In this document: positions 46,836 through 55,701 of the stretch, piece after piece
How positions within the stretch are numbered: the first letter of the stretch is position 1
How the letters are laid out: each line of letters starts with the position of its first letter
Origin: Pedobacter insulae
Lineage (GTDB): Bacteria; Bacteroidota; Bacteroidia; Sphingobacteriales; Sphingobacteriaceae
Assembly (NCBI RefSeq): GCF_900113525.1
Contig: NZ_FOPP01000011.1
Coordinates: 1 to 64,000, forward strand
DNA: 64,000 nucleotides
Direction of reading: 5' to 3'
Program-made: the position numbers and the translations under genes
Notes under the pieces: generated by a model
The model's input: the letters and a program-made list of their open reading frames with translations, nothing else
What the model was told of the DNA's origin: nothing
Databases searched by the model: none

Positions 46836-47431
46836 TTTTTCAGCTTAGCTTTGAATAATTTCTCCAGCTTTTCCATTTTCGGTAAGATTACTATTCTGCA
46901 ATAAGGCAATTCTCCGTTTTTAATGTAGTAGTCTTGATGATAGTTTTCGGCAACATAGAAAGTTTCCGCTTTATCAATGCTGGTTACCACAGGCTTGCCA
47001 AATGCATTCTCTTTATTAAGCGCTGCCTTATATTTTTCGGCAATTTCTTTTTGTTCAGGGCTATGATAAAAAATAACGGAGCGATATTGTGTGCCAACAT
47101 CGGCGCCTTGCCTGTTCAAAGTGGTAGGATCGTGGGTTTTCCAGAAAATTTCTAATAGCTCGTCGTAGCTAATTTTTGCCGGATCATATTCCATTTCAAT
47201 CACTTCGGCATGGTTTGTTGTTCCGGTACAAATTTCTTCATAAGTAGGATTTACTGTATTGCCGCCTTCATAACCCGATTTAACGTTGGTTACGCCATTT
47301 AAGCGTTGAAATAGCGCTTCTGTACACCAAAAGCAGCCCATGCCGAAAGTTGCTTTCTGTAATTTCTTTTGCTGAGCATCTGCATTTTCCATAGATAGGA
47401 GTACTAAAATTAACAAGGTAATGTATTTCAT
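46832..47431 (-). CDS. msrA: Peptide-methionine (S)-S-oxide reductase
   Basis: Repairs methionine S-sulfoxide in proteins. The active-site motif [12 protein letters not shown] is present near residues 31-42, with the catalytic Cys in GCFW. A hydrophobic N-terminus (about 1-19, ending ADAQ) indicates export to the periplasm, where it may protect envelope proteins from oxidation. Conserved EVIEMEYDP and YRSVIFYH segments also fit. 199 aa is normal for a single-domain MsrA with signal peptide. Confidence 0.95.
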   Translation of the reverse strand: MKYITLLILVLLSMENADAQQKKLQKATFGMGCFWCTEALFQRLNGVTNVKSGYEGGNTVNPTYEEICTGTTNHAEVIEMEYDPAKISYDELLEIFWKTHDPTTLNRQGADVGTQYRSVIFYHSPEQKEIAEKYKAALNKENAFGKPVVTSIDKAETFYVAENYHQDYYIKNGELPYCRIVILPKMEKLEKLFKAKLKN

Positions 47432-47572
47432 CTTTTACGAATTACTTTCAGTAATTATACGCAAAACAAAGGAAGATAGTTTTGAATAACTAAAAATGCT
47501 AATTATTATTGACAATAGGATGGCGATTGCAATAAGTTTTCTAAATTTATACATTCATAAAAAACAAAAGAT

Positions 47573-48535
47573 ATGTCTACACCTTATATCCCATGCCTTG
47601 ATCTAAGCAGCTATATTCATGGTACTGAAGAGCAGCGTAAGAAGTTTTCTGATGAGCTTGGAAGAGCTTTTAATGACTCAGGATTCGTGACCATTACCAA
47701 TCATGGTGTTAGTCAGGAGTTAATTGATAAGTTATATGCTCATATAAAGGGAGTTTTTAGTTTACCAGTAGCGGTAAAACGCAAATATGAAAAACCCGAA
47801 TTGGCCGGACAAAGAGGCTATACCAGTGCTGGGAAGGAAACGGCAAAAGGCGCAAAAACGGCCGATTTAAAAGAATTTTGGCAAATAGGACAAGAGGTGA
47901 CCGATGGAGATCCCATCAAAAAAGAGTACCCTGATAACGAAGTTTTGGAAGAAATCGAAGGCTTTAATACGGTTACCAGAGAAATTTATCAAAAACTCGA
48001 AGAGAATGGCAAGCATTTGTTACGTGCCATTGCCACCTATTTAAACTTGCCGGTTAATTATTTTGATAAACACGTACATAATGGAAATTCAATTTTAAGA
48101 GGAATCCATTATTTTCCGATAGAAGACCCGGATGCCCTGCCAGATGATGCTGTACGTGCCGGAGCACATGAGGATATTAATTTAATTACCCTGTTAATCG
48201 GTGCGAGTGCCGATGGTTTAGAAGTATTAACCCGCAATAACGAATGGTTGCCAATTAAAGCACATCATACCGATATTGTGGTAAATGTTGGCGACATGTT
48301 GCAACGCCTAACCAATAATAAGCTTAAATCTACCACACACCGGGTTGTTAACCCCCCGCGCGAATTGATGAAAACGTCGCGTTTCTCCGTGCCCTTCTTT
48401 TTACACCCAAGAAGTGATATGGACTTAACAAGTTTACCTTCAACAATCGATGCTGACCATCCAAAAGCCTACAACGATATGACTGCTGGAGAATATTTGG
48501 ATGAACGTTTAAGAGAGATCGGGTTGAAAAAATAA
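47573..48535 (+). CDS. Isopenicillin-N-synthase-like 2OG-Fe(II) oxygenase
   Basis: Cytoplasmic non-haem iron oxygenase of 320 aa. An N-terminal DIOX_N domain (about 5-110, FVTITNHGVSQELIDKLY) is followed by the double-stranded beta-helix. The iron ligands are in GAHEDINLITLL (His, Asp) and TTHRVVNPP (His), and RFSVPFF gives the 2-oxoglutarate Arg-x-Ser. The family includes IPNS, ACC oxidase and many enzymes of unknown substrate; no biosynthetic genes lie beside it to narrow the role. Confidence 0.88.
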   Translation: MSTPYIPCLDLSSYIHGTEEQRKKFSDELGRAFNDSGFVTITNHGVSQELIDKLYAHIKGVFSLPVAVKRKYEKPELAGQRGYTSAGKETAKGAKTADLKEFWQIGQEVTDGDPIKKEYPDNEVLEEIEGFNTVTREIYQKLEENGKHLLRAIATYLNLPVNYFDKHVHNGNSILRGIHYFPIEDPDALPDDAVRAGAHEDINLITLLIGASADGLEVLTRNNEWLPIKAHHTDIVVNVGDMLQRLTNNKLKSTTHRVVNPPRELMKTSRFSVPFFLHPRSDMDLTSLPSTIDADHPKAYNDMTAGEYLDERLREIGLKK

Positions 48536-48549
48536 TTAACTGAAAATTG

Positions 48550-48771
48550 TTAGCCTTTTTTCAGGAATTCTGTTTTTAATACAATCCTCATTTTATCAGC
48601 TTTACAATCCACCTCTTTAGGATCGTCGGTTAACTTAATATTTTTGATAACCATACCTTTTTTTAAAGTTACCGATGTTCCTTTTACGGGCAAACTTTTA
48701 ATTAATATTACTGAATCGCCATCCTTTAAACGGTTACCATTACTGTCTTTTACAATTAATTCTTCTTCCAT
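48550..48771 (-). CDS. PhnA/YjdM-like protein, C-terminal domain only
   Basis: A 73-residue beta-rich protein matching the C-terminal half of E. coli YjdM/PhnA (VKDSNGNRLKDGDSVIL, KGTSVTLKKG, DCKADKMRIVLKTEFLKK). The N-terminal zinc-ribbon of the longer family members is absent. Despite the old name, a role in phosphonate use is doubtful. It is convergent with the oxygenase gene (14-bp gap). The upstream region faces the DUF6266 gene. Confidence 0.82.
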   Translation of the reverse strand: MEEELIVKDSNGNRLKDGDSVILIKSLPVKGTSVTLKKGMVIKNIKLTDDPKEVDCKADKMRIVLKTEFLKKG

Positions 48772-48858
48772 TGTTATTGTGATTTTTCACAAAGATAAGA
48801 TAAATCTTTAAGGCCATTGTAGGGACGGCTAGGGAAAGTGATGCAGACAAAGTAACTA

Positions 48859-48937
48859 TTAACAGGGGGATAACAGGGGGTTAGCAGGGAGTTAACAGGG
48901 ACTAAACAGGGATTAATGCCTGTACACCCCCTGTTAA
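48859..48937. repeat. Iteron-like tandem repeats with an inverted copy
   Basis: Five direct units of the type TTAACAGGG follow each other at 10-11 bp, starting near 48859, 48871, 48881, 48892 and 48902. An exact inverted copy of the first 11 bases (TTAACAGGGGG) lies at 48927-48937 as CCCCCTGTTAA. The spacing equals one helical turn, so the units face the same side of the DNA. They lie between the PhnA-like gene and the DUF6266 gene. A regulator binding array or hairpin is possible; no protein is assigned. Confidence 0.6.
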
Positions 48938-49044
48938 TTCCCTATAAATTCCGTGTAAAATTTATGTTAAAGGTCTCTTTTTCCCTAATTTTTCTTATCT
49001 TTATTAAGAAGCCGGTGGCATTAGACTGTTTTAAATTTGATGAT

Positions 49045-49674
49045 ATGGCAATAATTAGAAATGGGCCTAACGGAGGCTTAACAGGTAAATTTGGTTCGGT
49101 TATAGGTTATAAGCTGAACGGACAGGATGTTATTAAAGGTTTAGCTAAAGTAAGGACAAAAAAGCCCGGAGCTAAAGAGTTAGCGAATAGAGCAAAGTTT
49201 GCTTTATTGCAAGCCTGGCAGCGGCCGCTCTTAGGTGTGCTTAGGGTAGGCTTTAGAAATTATGCACCCACTTTTCAAGGCTTTGTTGCTGCCAAATCGT
49301 ATAACAGTAAGCACGCATTGAAAACGAGGGAAGATGGCACCTCTTATATTGATCCAAGTTTAGCCTTAGTGAGTTTTGGAAGTCTTACAGTTCCGAAAAC
49401 CATGCATATGGAACGCCAGGGTGATAGCATATTGTTCACTTGGAGTACAGATGGACATTATGAAATGATAGACCAAGCCATGGTATTGGCCTATTGTTCC
49501 GAAACTGGCCAAGCAGCGTATGACATTGCCGCAGGAAAGCGGTACATGGGTACGGCTTCTATCGAGTTACCTGATGATTCAGCAGGGTGTGAATTTCACG
49601 TGTATATAGCTTTCGTAGCGTATGATCATAGCTCGCAAAGCAACAGCCACTATTTAGGGTCGGTTATTGCTTAA
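49045..49674 (+). CDS. DUF6266 family protein
   Basis: A 209-residue protein of unknown function, recognised from the family N-terminus MAIIRNGPNGGLTGKFGSV and the ANRAKFALLQ and FRVGYKNYA-like segments (here LRVGFRNYAP). The C-terminal half is beta-rich. No signal peptide, so location is unclear. The frame is open from 48916, but ATG 49045 gives the standard N-terminus. A TAAATTTG box ends 5 bp before the ATG and may be a -7 promoter element, with no clear -33 box. The repeats at 48859-48937 lie 107 bp upstream. Confidence 0.8.
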   Translation: MAIIRNGPNGGLTGKFGSVIGYKLNGQDVIKGLAKVRTKKPGAKELANRAKFALLQAWQRPLLGVLRVGFRNYAPTFQGFVAAKSYNSKHALKTREDGTSYIDPSLALVSFGSLTVPKTMHMERQGDSILFTWSTDGHYEMIDQAMVLAYCSETGQAAYDIAAGKRYMGTASIELPDDSAGCEFHVYIAFVAYDHSSQSNSHYLGSVIA

Positions 49675-51497
49675 TTGCCGCTCTTCTTTCCTTTGTCAAT
49701 CGCCTTAATAATTGCGTCCTGTATCCGCGGACGAATATTTAACCTTCCTAATTGTTCGCTTACCGTTGGATTTACCCGATTAGAGAGAAACACATAAATC
49801 AATCCTCTTGTAGGATCTGTCCACACCGCAATACCTGTATAACCGGTATGGCCAAAGGTTTGCGGTGAAGCCAATGAAGATGGATATTTCTTCGTTAAAT
49901 CTGGATCCCAACGGTCAAATCCCAATCCTCTTCTGCTAATGTTCGATTGTTTTGCAGTAAACATATCAACGGTCTGGGGTTTAAAATACTGCTCGCCACC
50001 ATAAGTGCCTTTATTAAGCATAAGCTGATAAAAGATTGCCAGATCGTTGGCCGAGCCGAATAAGCCAGCGTGACCTGCAACACCGCCTTTTAAAGCAGCT
50101 CCCTGATCGTGCACATAACCTTCTAATAGCGTTTTTCTGAAAACTTTATCATCTTCTGTTGGTACTATCCTATCTTTTGCAAAACGGTTTCTTGGGAGAT
50201 AGCCAGCAGTATGCATACCCAATGGCTTATAAAAATTGGCTAAAACATACTGGTCTTCCGGTGTTTCTGTAATGTGTTCAACAATATCCTGCATCACGTA
50301 CATACTGATGTCACTGTACACGTAGCTTCCTCGGGTTTTGATGGGCGAGTTTAACATTTTTGGCCACATAACATCATTAAAAAAACCTCTTTTAACATAA
50401 TAGTTGTCTGCCACTTTTGTGGGGAAGGCAGCTGTTGAATCCCGGCTATAATCTCCTTCTTTAATAAAATTATGAAAAGGGATATAAGGAATAAAACCAG
50501 CTTGATGGAGCATTACTTCACGAACGTTGATGCCGTTCATGGGGGTATTTCTTGCTTTTGCAATATAAGAACCAACATTGGTGTCCAATTTTAATTTGTT
50601 CTGTTCCACTAAACGCATCACACTCGGCGTAGTAGCCGTAACTTTTGTAACTGATGCCAGGTCGAATATATCGGTTATATTGTCGGCTCTTCGATTGTCA
50701 TAGGTATGGTAGCCAAAAGCTTTGTTATAAATTACCTTGCCATCTTTCGCAACTAACACCACCATACCTGGGGCAGCTTTTTTGGTGATTCCTTCTTTCA
50801 CAATTTCATCGATTTCCTTCAGGTCATCCGTGTTAACACCTGCATCTTCGGGTACGGTGTATTTTAACCGGGTAGTTGTAGTCTTGTAGCCTGATCCAAC
50901 CGTATATTTTCCCGAATATCCTATAGTTAAGGTTTGCTGGGCGGCTATACCTCCAAAAATAATCTGAGGGATTACCATGCTCGACTCCTGGTCAATTTGT
51001 GGTGTCCAAACTATTGGTGCGGTTAGCTGATCGAGATTGGCCAAACTTTTGCCATCGCCAAATAGTGCCACTATTACATTTTTATTTTTAGCAATGTTAT
51101 TGATGAAATTCAAATATTTGCCATTGGAAGACATTGCATCCGTAATCGCAATGATCACCGTATTAAAATATTTTAAATCATCTTCTAGGTCGTTCAACGT
51201 AGATGAATCCTTGTATTTTAAAGCACTCATCGACTGCACATCTGCATATTTATAGAGCAAGCTGTCAAAGGCCAACTGATGTTCAAATCCTAAATTAACC
51301 GAAGCAAAATGCTTGTCGCTTAAACCCACAATTGGAATTAGGTTCTTTTGATTGTTAAGGAGTACAGAATTTTTAGTAATCGCATTGATTGATTTTAAGC
51401 GATTTTCGTTTTGTCTATGTTCTTGTGCGCAGGCACTTAAGGTAAAAGCTAGGGTTAGAAACGCAACAATTGTACTTATTAATTTATTTTTGATCAT
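49671..51497 (-). CDS. Serine hydrolase (beta-lactamase class C) with GH3 C-domain remnant
   Basis: Predicted lipoprotein (LSAC, Cys23) of 608 aa. The N-terminal part (about 25-210) matches the C-terminal sandwich of GH3 enzymes (NAITKNSVLLNNQKNLIPI). The rest (about 225-600) is a class C beta-lactamase/esterase fold with SVTK (SxxK), YSD in place of YxN, and HTG. The GH3 catalytic barrel found in long Bacteroidota homologues is missing. ATG 51497 is preferred over 51512 because an AAAGG site precedes it. Four bases overlap the DUF6266 stop. Substrate is unknown; muropeptides or esters are likely. Confidence 0.85.
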   Translation of the reverse strand: MIKNKLISTIVAFLTLAFTLSACAQEHRQNENRLKSINAITKNSVLLNNQKNLIPIVGLSDKHFASVNLGFEHQLAFDSLLYKYADVQSMSALKYKDSSTLNDLEDDLKYFNTVIIAITDAMSSNGKYLNFINNIAKNKNVIVALFGDGKSLANLDQLTAPIVWTPQIDQESSMVIPQIIFGGIAAQQTLTIGYSGKYTVGSGYKTTTTRLKYTVPEDAGVNTDDLKEIDEIVKEGITKKAAPGMVVLVAKDGKVIYNKAFGYHTYDNRRADNITDIFDLASVTKVTATTPSVMRLVEQNKLKLDTNVGSYIAKARNTPMNGINVREVMLHQAGFIPYIPFHNFIKEGDYSRDSTAAFPTKVADNYYVKRGFFNDVMWPKMLNSPIKTRGSYVYSDISMYVMQDIVEHITETPEDQYVLANFYKPLGMHTAGYLPRNRFAKDRIVPTEDDKVFRKTLLEGYVHDQGAALKGGVAGHAGLFGSANDLAIFYQLMLNKGTYGGEQYFKPQTVDMFTAKQSNISRRGLGFDRWDPDLTKKYPSSLASPQTFGHTGYTGIAVWTDPTRGLIYVFLSNRVNPTVSEQLGRLNIRPRIQDAIIKAIDKGKKSGN

Positions 51498-53115
51498 ATA
51501 CCTTTTCTCCATTAACGTAAGTCTTCAGCACCTTATTTTGTAAAATTTGCGTTGCGTTAGCTTTCATGATATCGTTTTCGAGCACAATGAAATCTGCAAA
51601 CTTGCCAATTTCCAAGCTTCCTTTTTCCTTTTCTTCGAAGTTAGCTTTTGCGGCCCAAATGGTCATCCCTCTAAGAGCTTGTTCGGCCGTTAAAGCATTT
51701 TCCATCTGGTAACCATTTGGAGGGAAATCTTTAGCGTCCTTTCTGGCTGTAGCAGCAAAAAATGTAAACATCGGGTTGATCTGCTCCACAGGAAAGTCGG
51801 TTCCCAAAGGTATCCAACCATTTTGGTCCATTAATTGTTTGTAAGCATAGGCACCCTTCACTCTTTCGCTACCCAAGCGATCACCCGCCCAATACATATC
51901 GGAAGTGGCGTGTGTAGGCTGTACCGAGGGAATGATGCTTGCGCTGCCAAATAGGTTAAAATCTGCCTGAGCGACCACTTGTGCGTGTTCAATTCTCCAT
52001 CTCTTATCATTTTTACCGCCTAAAACCTCATTATAGATTTTGAGAATGGTACGGTTTGCAGAATCTCCAATGGCGTGGGTGCACATTTGAAAGTTGTGTT
52101 CGTTTATTTTTTTAGCTACCTCTTCAAAGTGCTTAGTCTCGCTTAATAGGAAACCTCTCTTATTCGGCATATCGGTGTAAGGATGTAATAAGCAAGCACC
52201 TCTGGAACCTAATGCTCCATCTGCATATACTTTGAAAGCCCTTACATTTAATCGATCTGTTTTAATTGCTCCTCGTTTAAATAGGTAATCAAAATTTTTC
52301 TCGGTATCAGAAAGCATCACATATAAACGCATCTTTAATGTTTTCTTGGCCTGCATTTTTTCAATAAAATCTACCGCTTCAAAGTCTAAACCACAATCGT
52401 CTATCGTGGTTAAACCTACTGAAAAACAATTTTTTTGCGCATCAAGAAAAATTTTCTCCATTTGCTTTGCATTGGGTGCCGGTATTTTATTTTGAACCAG
52501 TCCCACAGCATTGTCAATTAACAGACCGGTTAATTTGCCATCTTTTTCTACAATATCTCCCCCTGTTAAGGAAAACGATTTGCTAACTCCCGCTTCGTCT
52601 AGGGCTTTTTGGTTTACCACAGCGGCATGACCGTCTATTCGCTCCAATAGCACGGGACGGTTCGGGAACATTACATCTAACTTTTCTTTTGTTGGAAATT
52701 CCTTGTTTATCCAATCATTCTGATCCCATCCTCTACCAATTAGCCAGCCATCGGGATTTGTCTTCGCGAACTCACTTAACCTAGTTAAAACCTCATCCCA
52801 GCTGTTTGTCTCTCTTAAATCAGCACTCTGCAAACTTTGTCCATAGCCCATAAAGTGGGCATGAGCATCAATAAAACCTGGATATACGGCTTTTCCTGCA
52901 ACATCCACCTCTTCATTGGCTGCAAATTCCTTGCGAATATCGTCCGTTGTTCCAACGCCAACAATTTTGCCGTCCTTAATAGCCATTGCTTCTGCTATTT
53001 CAAACTTGTCGTTTACCGTGTAAACTTTTCCATTATAGATAATCATATCTGCTTTTTGCTTTCCACAGCCAGTGAGGACGAACAAAAGTATGAGTAGGAA
53101 AGAGAGTCTTTTCAT
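51484..53115 (-). CDS. Amidohydrolase (YtcJ-like), lipoprotein
   Basis: Metal-dependent hydrolase of the amidohydrolase 3 group, 543 aa, with a lipoprotein signal (LTGC, Cys17). Metal-binding HAHF in FIDAHAHFMGYG (about 80-91), further His in THAIGD and RIEHAQ, and Asp in GTDFPVE are conserved. YtcJ-like enzymes act on N-acyl or amide substrates of unknown identity. It lies upstream of the serine hydrolase, whose start overlaps its stop by 14 bp, so the two are probably translated together. Confidence 0.9.
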   Translation of the reverse strand: MKRLSFLLILLFVLTGCGKQKADMIIYNGKVYTVNDKFEIAEAMAIKDGKIVGVGTTDDIRKEFAANEEVDVAGKAVYPGFIDAHAHFMGYGQSLQSADLRETNSWDEVLTRLSEFAKTNPDGWLIGRGWDQNDWINKEFPTKEKLDVMFPNRPVLLERIDGHAAVVNQKALDEAGVSKSFSLTGGDIVEKDGKLTGLLIDNAVGLVQNKIPAPNAKQMEKIFLDAQKNCFSVGLTTIDDCGLDFEAVDFIEKMQAKKTLKMRLYVMLSDTEKNFDYLFKRGAIKTDRLNVRAFKVYADGALGSRGACLLHPYTDMPNKRGFLLSETKHFEEVAKKINEHNFQMCTHAIGDSANRTILKIYNEVLGGKNDKRWRIEHAQVVAQADFNLFGSASIIPSVQPTHATSDMYWAGDRLGSERVKGAYAYKQLMDQNGWIPLGTDFPVEQINPMFTFFAATARKDAKDFPPNGYQMENALTAEQALRGMTIWAAKANFEEKEKGSLEIGKFADFIVLENDIMKANATQILQNKVLKTYVNGEKVYDQK

Positions 53116-53241
53116 GCTTTAAAGATAGGAAAAGGTTGGGAGTTTTTATACTGATGCGGTTTAAAGATTAAAGCCGGCTTCTCCTGCATCACCTCTAAGT
53201 CATTTAGTATCAATAATGTGAAAACAGACTTAAGGATAAAG

Positions 53242-53262
53242 CTAATTTTCGCTAAATTAGCG
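53242..53262 (+). other. Stem-loop just before mutL
   Basis: Perfect 8-bp arms GCTAATTT / AAATTAGC with a 5-nt loop, ending 18 bp before the mutL start codon. It could be a dimeric-protein operator or an RNA hairpin in the leader. AT-rich arms make a strong terminator unlikely. Confidence 0.35.
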
Positions 53263-53280
53263 ACCTTACTATAATAATAA

Positions 53281-55134
53281 ATGTCTGATATTATACAACT
53301 TTTACCTGATAGCGTTGCTAATCAAATCGCCGCTGGCGAAGTGGTACAGCGACCGGCGTCGGCAGTAAAAGAGTTGCTTGAAAATGCGATTGATGCTGGG
53401 GCTGACAAAATTCAATTAATCGTTAAGGATGCAGGGAAGGCACTCATTCAGGTCATTGATAATGGTTGTGGGATGAGCGTTAGCGATGCGAGAATGTGCT
53501 TTGAGCGTCATGCTACTTCAAAAGTTCGCAAAGCGGAAGACCTATTTGCCATTCGTACCATGGGTTTTAGGGGAGAAGCAATGGCTTCGATTGCGGCGAT
53601 TGCTCAGGTAGAGTTGAAGACCAAACGGCATGAAGAAGAGGTGGGTACATTAGTGGAGATTGAGGGGGCTTCATTTATCAAACAAGAGCCTGTTGCTACC
53701 CCAGGTGGAACGAGTATCTGTATTAAAAATCTATTTTACAATACCCCGGCCAGGCGTAACTTTTTAAAAAGTAATCCTGCAGAAATGCGCCATATTATTG
53801 ACGAATTTCAACGAGTTGCTCTGGCTAAGCCCGCCATTGCTTTCAGTCTGCATCATGATGGAGTAGAGATTTATCGTTTACCTGCTTCTGCATTAAAACA
53901 ACGTGTGGTTCATCTATTTGGAAATAATTATAATCAACGATTAATCCCTGTGGAGGAAGAAACCACAATTATTAATCTTAAAGGATATATTGGAAAGCCT
54001 GAATTTGCCAAAAAAACCCGGGGTGAACAGTTTTTCTTTGTAAATGATCGTTTTATAAAGGATGCTTATTTAAATCACGCTGTAAACAAAGCTTACCAAG
54101 AGTTGTTGCCTGAGGATAGTTATCCATTGTATGTATTATTTATAGATATCGATCCAGCTAAGATCGACGTAAACGTGCATCCAACTAAAACTGAAATCAA
54201 GTATTTGGACGAAAAGTCCATTTATGCCATTATTCATTCCGCTGTCAAAAGATCTTTAGGGCGGTTTAACATTAGTCCTACCATAGACTTTAATCAGGAA
54301 ACGGGTTTCACTCAGATGATAAGTCCCATTCCTCAGGAAGATATTGTACCTCCGAGTATTGCTTTCAACCCCGACTTTAACCCATTTGCACCTAGCAGGT
54401 CGCCTGTGAAAGATAATGTGGTAACCTATGTACGGAATTATGGGAATGCTGGCAATAACTCACAAAACTGGGGCTCATTGTATGAGGTTACCGAACATAA
54501 GGTGGTAGCGCAATCTGCATTGCCCTTGACACCAACTTATGAAGGCGATCAATTTGAGCCGGTGCAGAAACAATTTATGCAGATACATAACCGTTACATT
54601 GTTTCACAGATTAAGTCGGGTGTAATGGTGATTGATCAGCAGGCTGCGCATGAAAGGATTTTGTATGAAAGATTTTCGCTTCATTTAGAAGATAGAAAGG
54701 GAGCTTCCCAGCAAAGTCTTTTTCCGCAAACGGTTACTTTAAGTCCGAACGACTACGAATTAGCCAAAAGTTTATTAGAAGATATTAAAAGCTTGGGTTT
54801 TGAAGTTCGGGAATTCGGTAAAAATACGTTGGTTATTGAAGGCGTTCCGGTTGATTTGGGAAGTGCAACAATTAATGAAACGCAATTATTTGAACAGCTA
54901 ATTGAGGGCTATAAAAATTCACAACAGGAGTTAAAACTTGATAAAAGAGATTCCTTGGCCAGAAGTATGGCAAGGAACAGTGCAATTAAAGCAGGAACAG
55001 CTTTAAGTCAGCAAGAAATGAATACCTTAATTGAGGAGCTTTTTTCTTGTAAAACTCCTAACTTTAGCGTGAATGGGCGACCAGTGATTCAAACTATTGC
55101 GCTGAGTGAAATTGCGCAGAAATTTGAGCGGTAG
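53281..55134 (+). CDS. mutL: DNA mismatch repair protein MutL
   Basis: Mismatch-repair coordinator linking MutS to strand excision. GHKL ATPase motifs are clear: ENAIDAGADKIQ (about 36-47), DNGCGMSV, GFRGEAMASIA and ATSKVR. The C-terminal dimerisation region holds QQAAHERILYE (about 458-468) and a final segment CKTPNFSVNGRP. The DQHAAHERxxxE endonuclease-type motif appears as DQQAAHERILYE, so nicking activity is plausible. 617 aa is typical of Bacteroidota. Confidence 0.97.
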   Translation: MSDIIQLLPDSVANQIAAGEVVQRPASAVKELLENAIDAGADKIQLIVKDAGKALIQVIDNGCGMSVSDARMCFERHATSKVRKAEDLFAIRTMGFRGEAMASIAAIAQVELKTKRHEEEVGTLVEIEGASFIKQEPVATPGGTSICIKNLFYNTPARRNFLKSNPAEMRHIIDEFQRVALAKPAIAFSLHHDGVEIYRLPASALKQRVVHLFGNNYNQRLIPVEEETTIINLKGYIGKPEFAKKTRGEQFFFVNDRFIKDAYLNHAVNKAYQELLPEDSYPLYVLFIDIDPAKIDVNVHPTKTEIKYLDEKSIYAIIHSAVKRSLGRFNISPTIDFNQETGFTQMISPIPQEDIVPPSIAFNPDFNPFAPSRSPVKDNVVTYVRNYGNAGNNSQNWGSLYEVTEHKVVAQSALPLTPTYEGDQFEPVQKQFMQIHNRYIVSQIKSGVMVIDQQAAHERILYERFSLHLEDRKGASQQSLFPQTVTLSPNDYELAKSLLEDIKSLGFEVREFGKNTLVIEGVPVDLGSATINETQLFEQLIEGYKNSQQELKLDKRDSLARSMARNSAIKAGTALSQQEMNTLIEELFSCKTPNFSVNGRPVIQTIALSEIAQKFER

Positions 55135-55140
55135 GGATAG

Positions 55141-55655
55141 GGAGATAGATTGCTTCGTGCCTCGCAATGACGGGTGTGGTGCGTTGAAAGGACGGAAGGG
55201 TGAGGGATAAAAATTTGCAACAAAAGATCGTCATTGCGAGGTACGAAGCAATCTTTTGACTATGCAGGGTTAGGTTGCTTCGCTGCGCTCGCAATGACGA
55301 AAGATGAGATTGCTTCGCTGCGCTCGCAATGACGGGTGTGGTGCGTTGAAAGGACGGAAGGGTGAGGGACAAAAATTTGCAACAAAAGATCGTCATTGCG
55401 AGGTACGAAGCAATCTTTTGACTATGCAGGGTTAGATTGCTTCGCTGCGCTCGCAATGACGGGTGTGGTGCGTTGAAAGGACGGAAGGGTGAGGGACAAA
55501 AATTTGCAACAAAAGATCGTCATTGCGAGGTACGAAGCAATCTTTTGACTATGCGGGGTTAGATTGCTTCGCTGCGCTCGCAAGGACGGAAGGTTAGATT
55601 GCTTCGCTGCGCTCGCAATGACGGGTGGTGCCTCGCAATGACGGGTTGTAAGTAG
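55141..55655. repeat. REP-like palindromic repeat array between mutL and rhomboid genes
   Basis: This 567-bp spacer (55135-55701) holds no credible gene. It consists of inverted units of the type GATTGCTTCG..CGCAATGACG (forward near 55147, 55273, 55308, 55434, 55561, 55597) and the reverse type GTCATTGCGAGG..CGAAGCAATC (near 55230, 55392, 55519). These sit in tandem copies: 55171-55332 (162 bp, with one extra 35-bp unit), 55333-55459 (127 bp) and 55460-55586 (127 bp). The last two are almost identical, so the duplication is recent. Forward and reverse units can pair into hairpins. Minus-strand reading frames here are artefacts of the repeats. Confidence 0.9.
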
Positions 55656-55701
55656 AAAGAAAGAAATAATATTATATTGGAAAATCCAAATCAAAAAAAC
55701 T

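Noticed and set aside
49032..49039. Strong promoter for DUF6266 and similarly for cysS at 58363
   Set aside because: Both have a perfect TAnnTTTG box, but no -33 box at the right distance and too little room before the ATG, so I mention them only in the gene notes.
48916..49044. N-terminal extension of the DUF6266 protein with a hydrophobic segment
   Set aside because: Family members begin at the MAIIRNG-like sequence; the extension overlaps the repeats and reads as non-coding.
55141..55655. CRISPR array
   Set aside because: The units are inverted as well as direct, spacers are themselves repeated, lengths are irregular and no cas genes are near.
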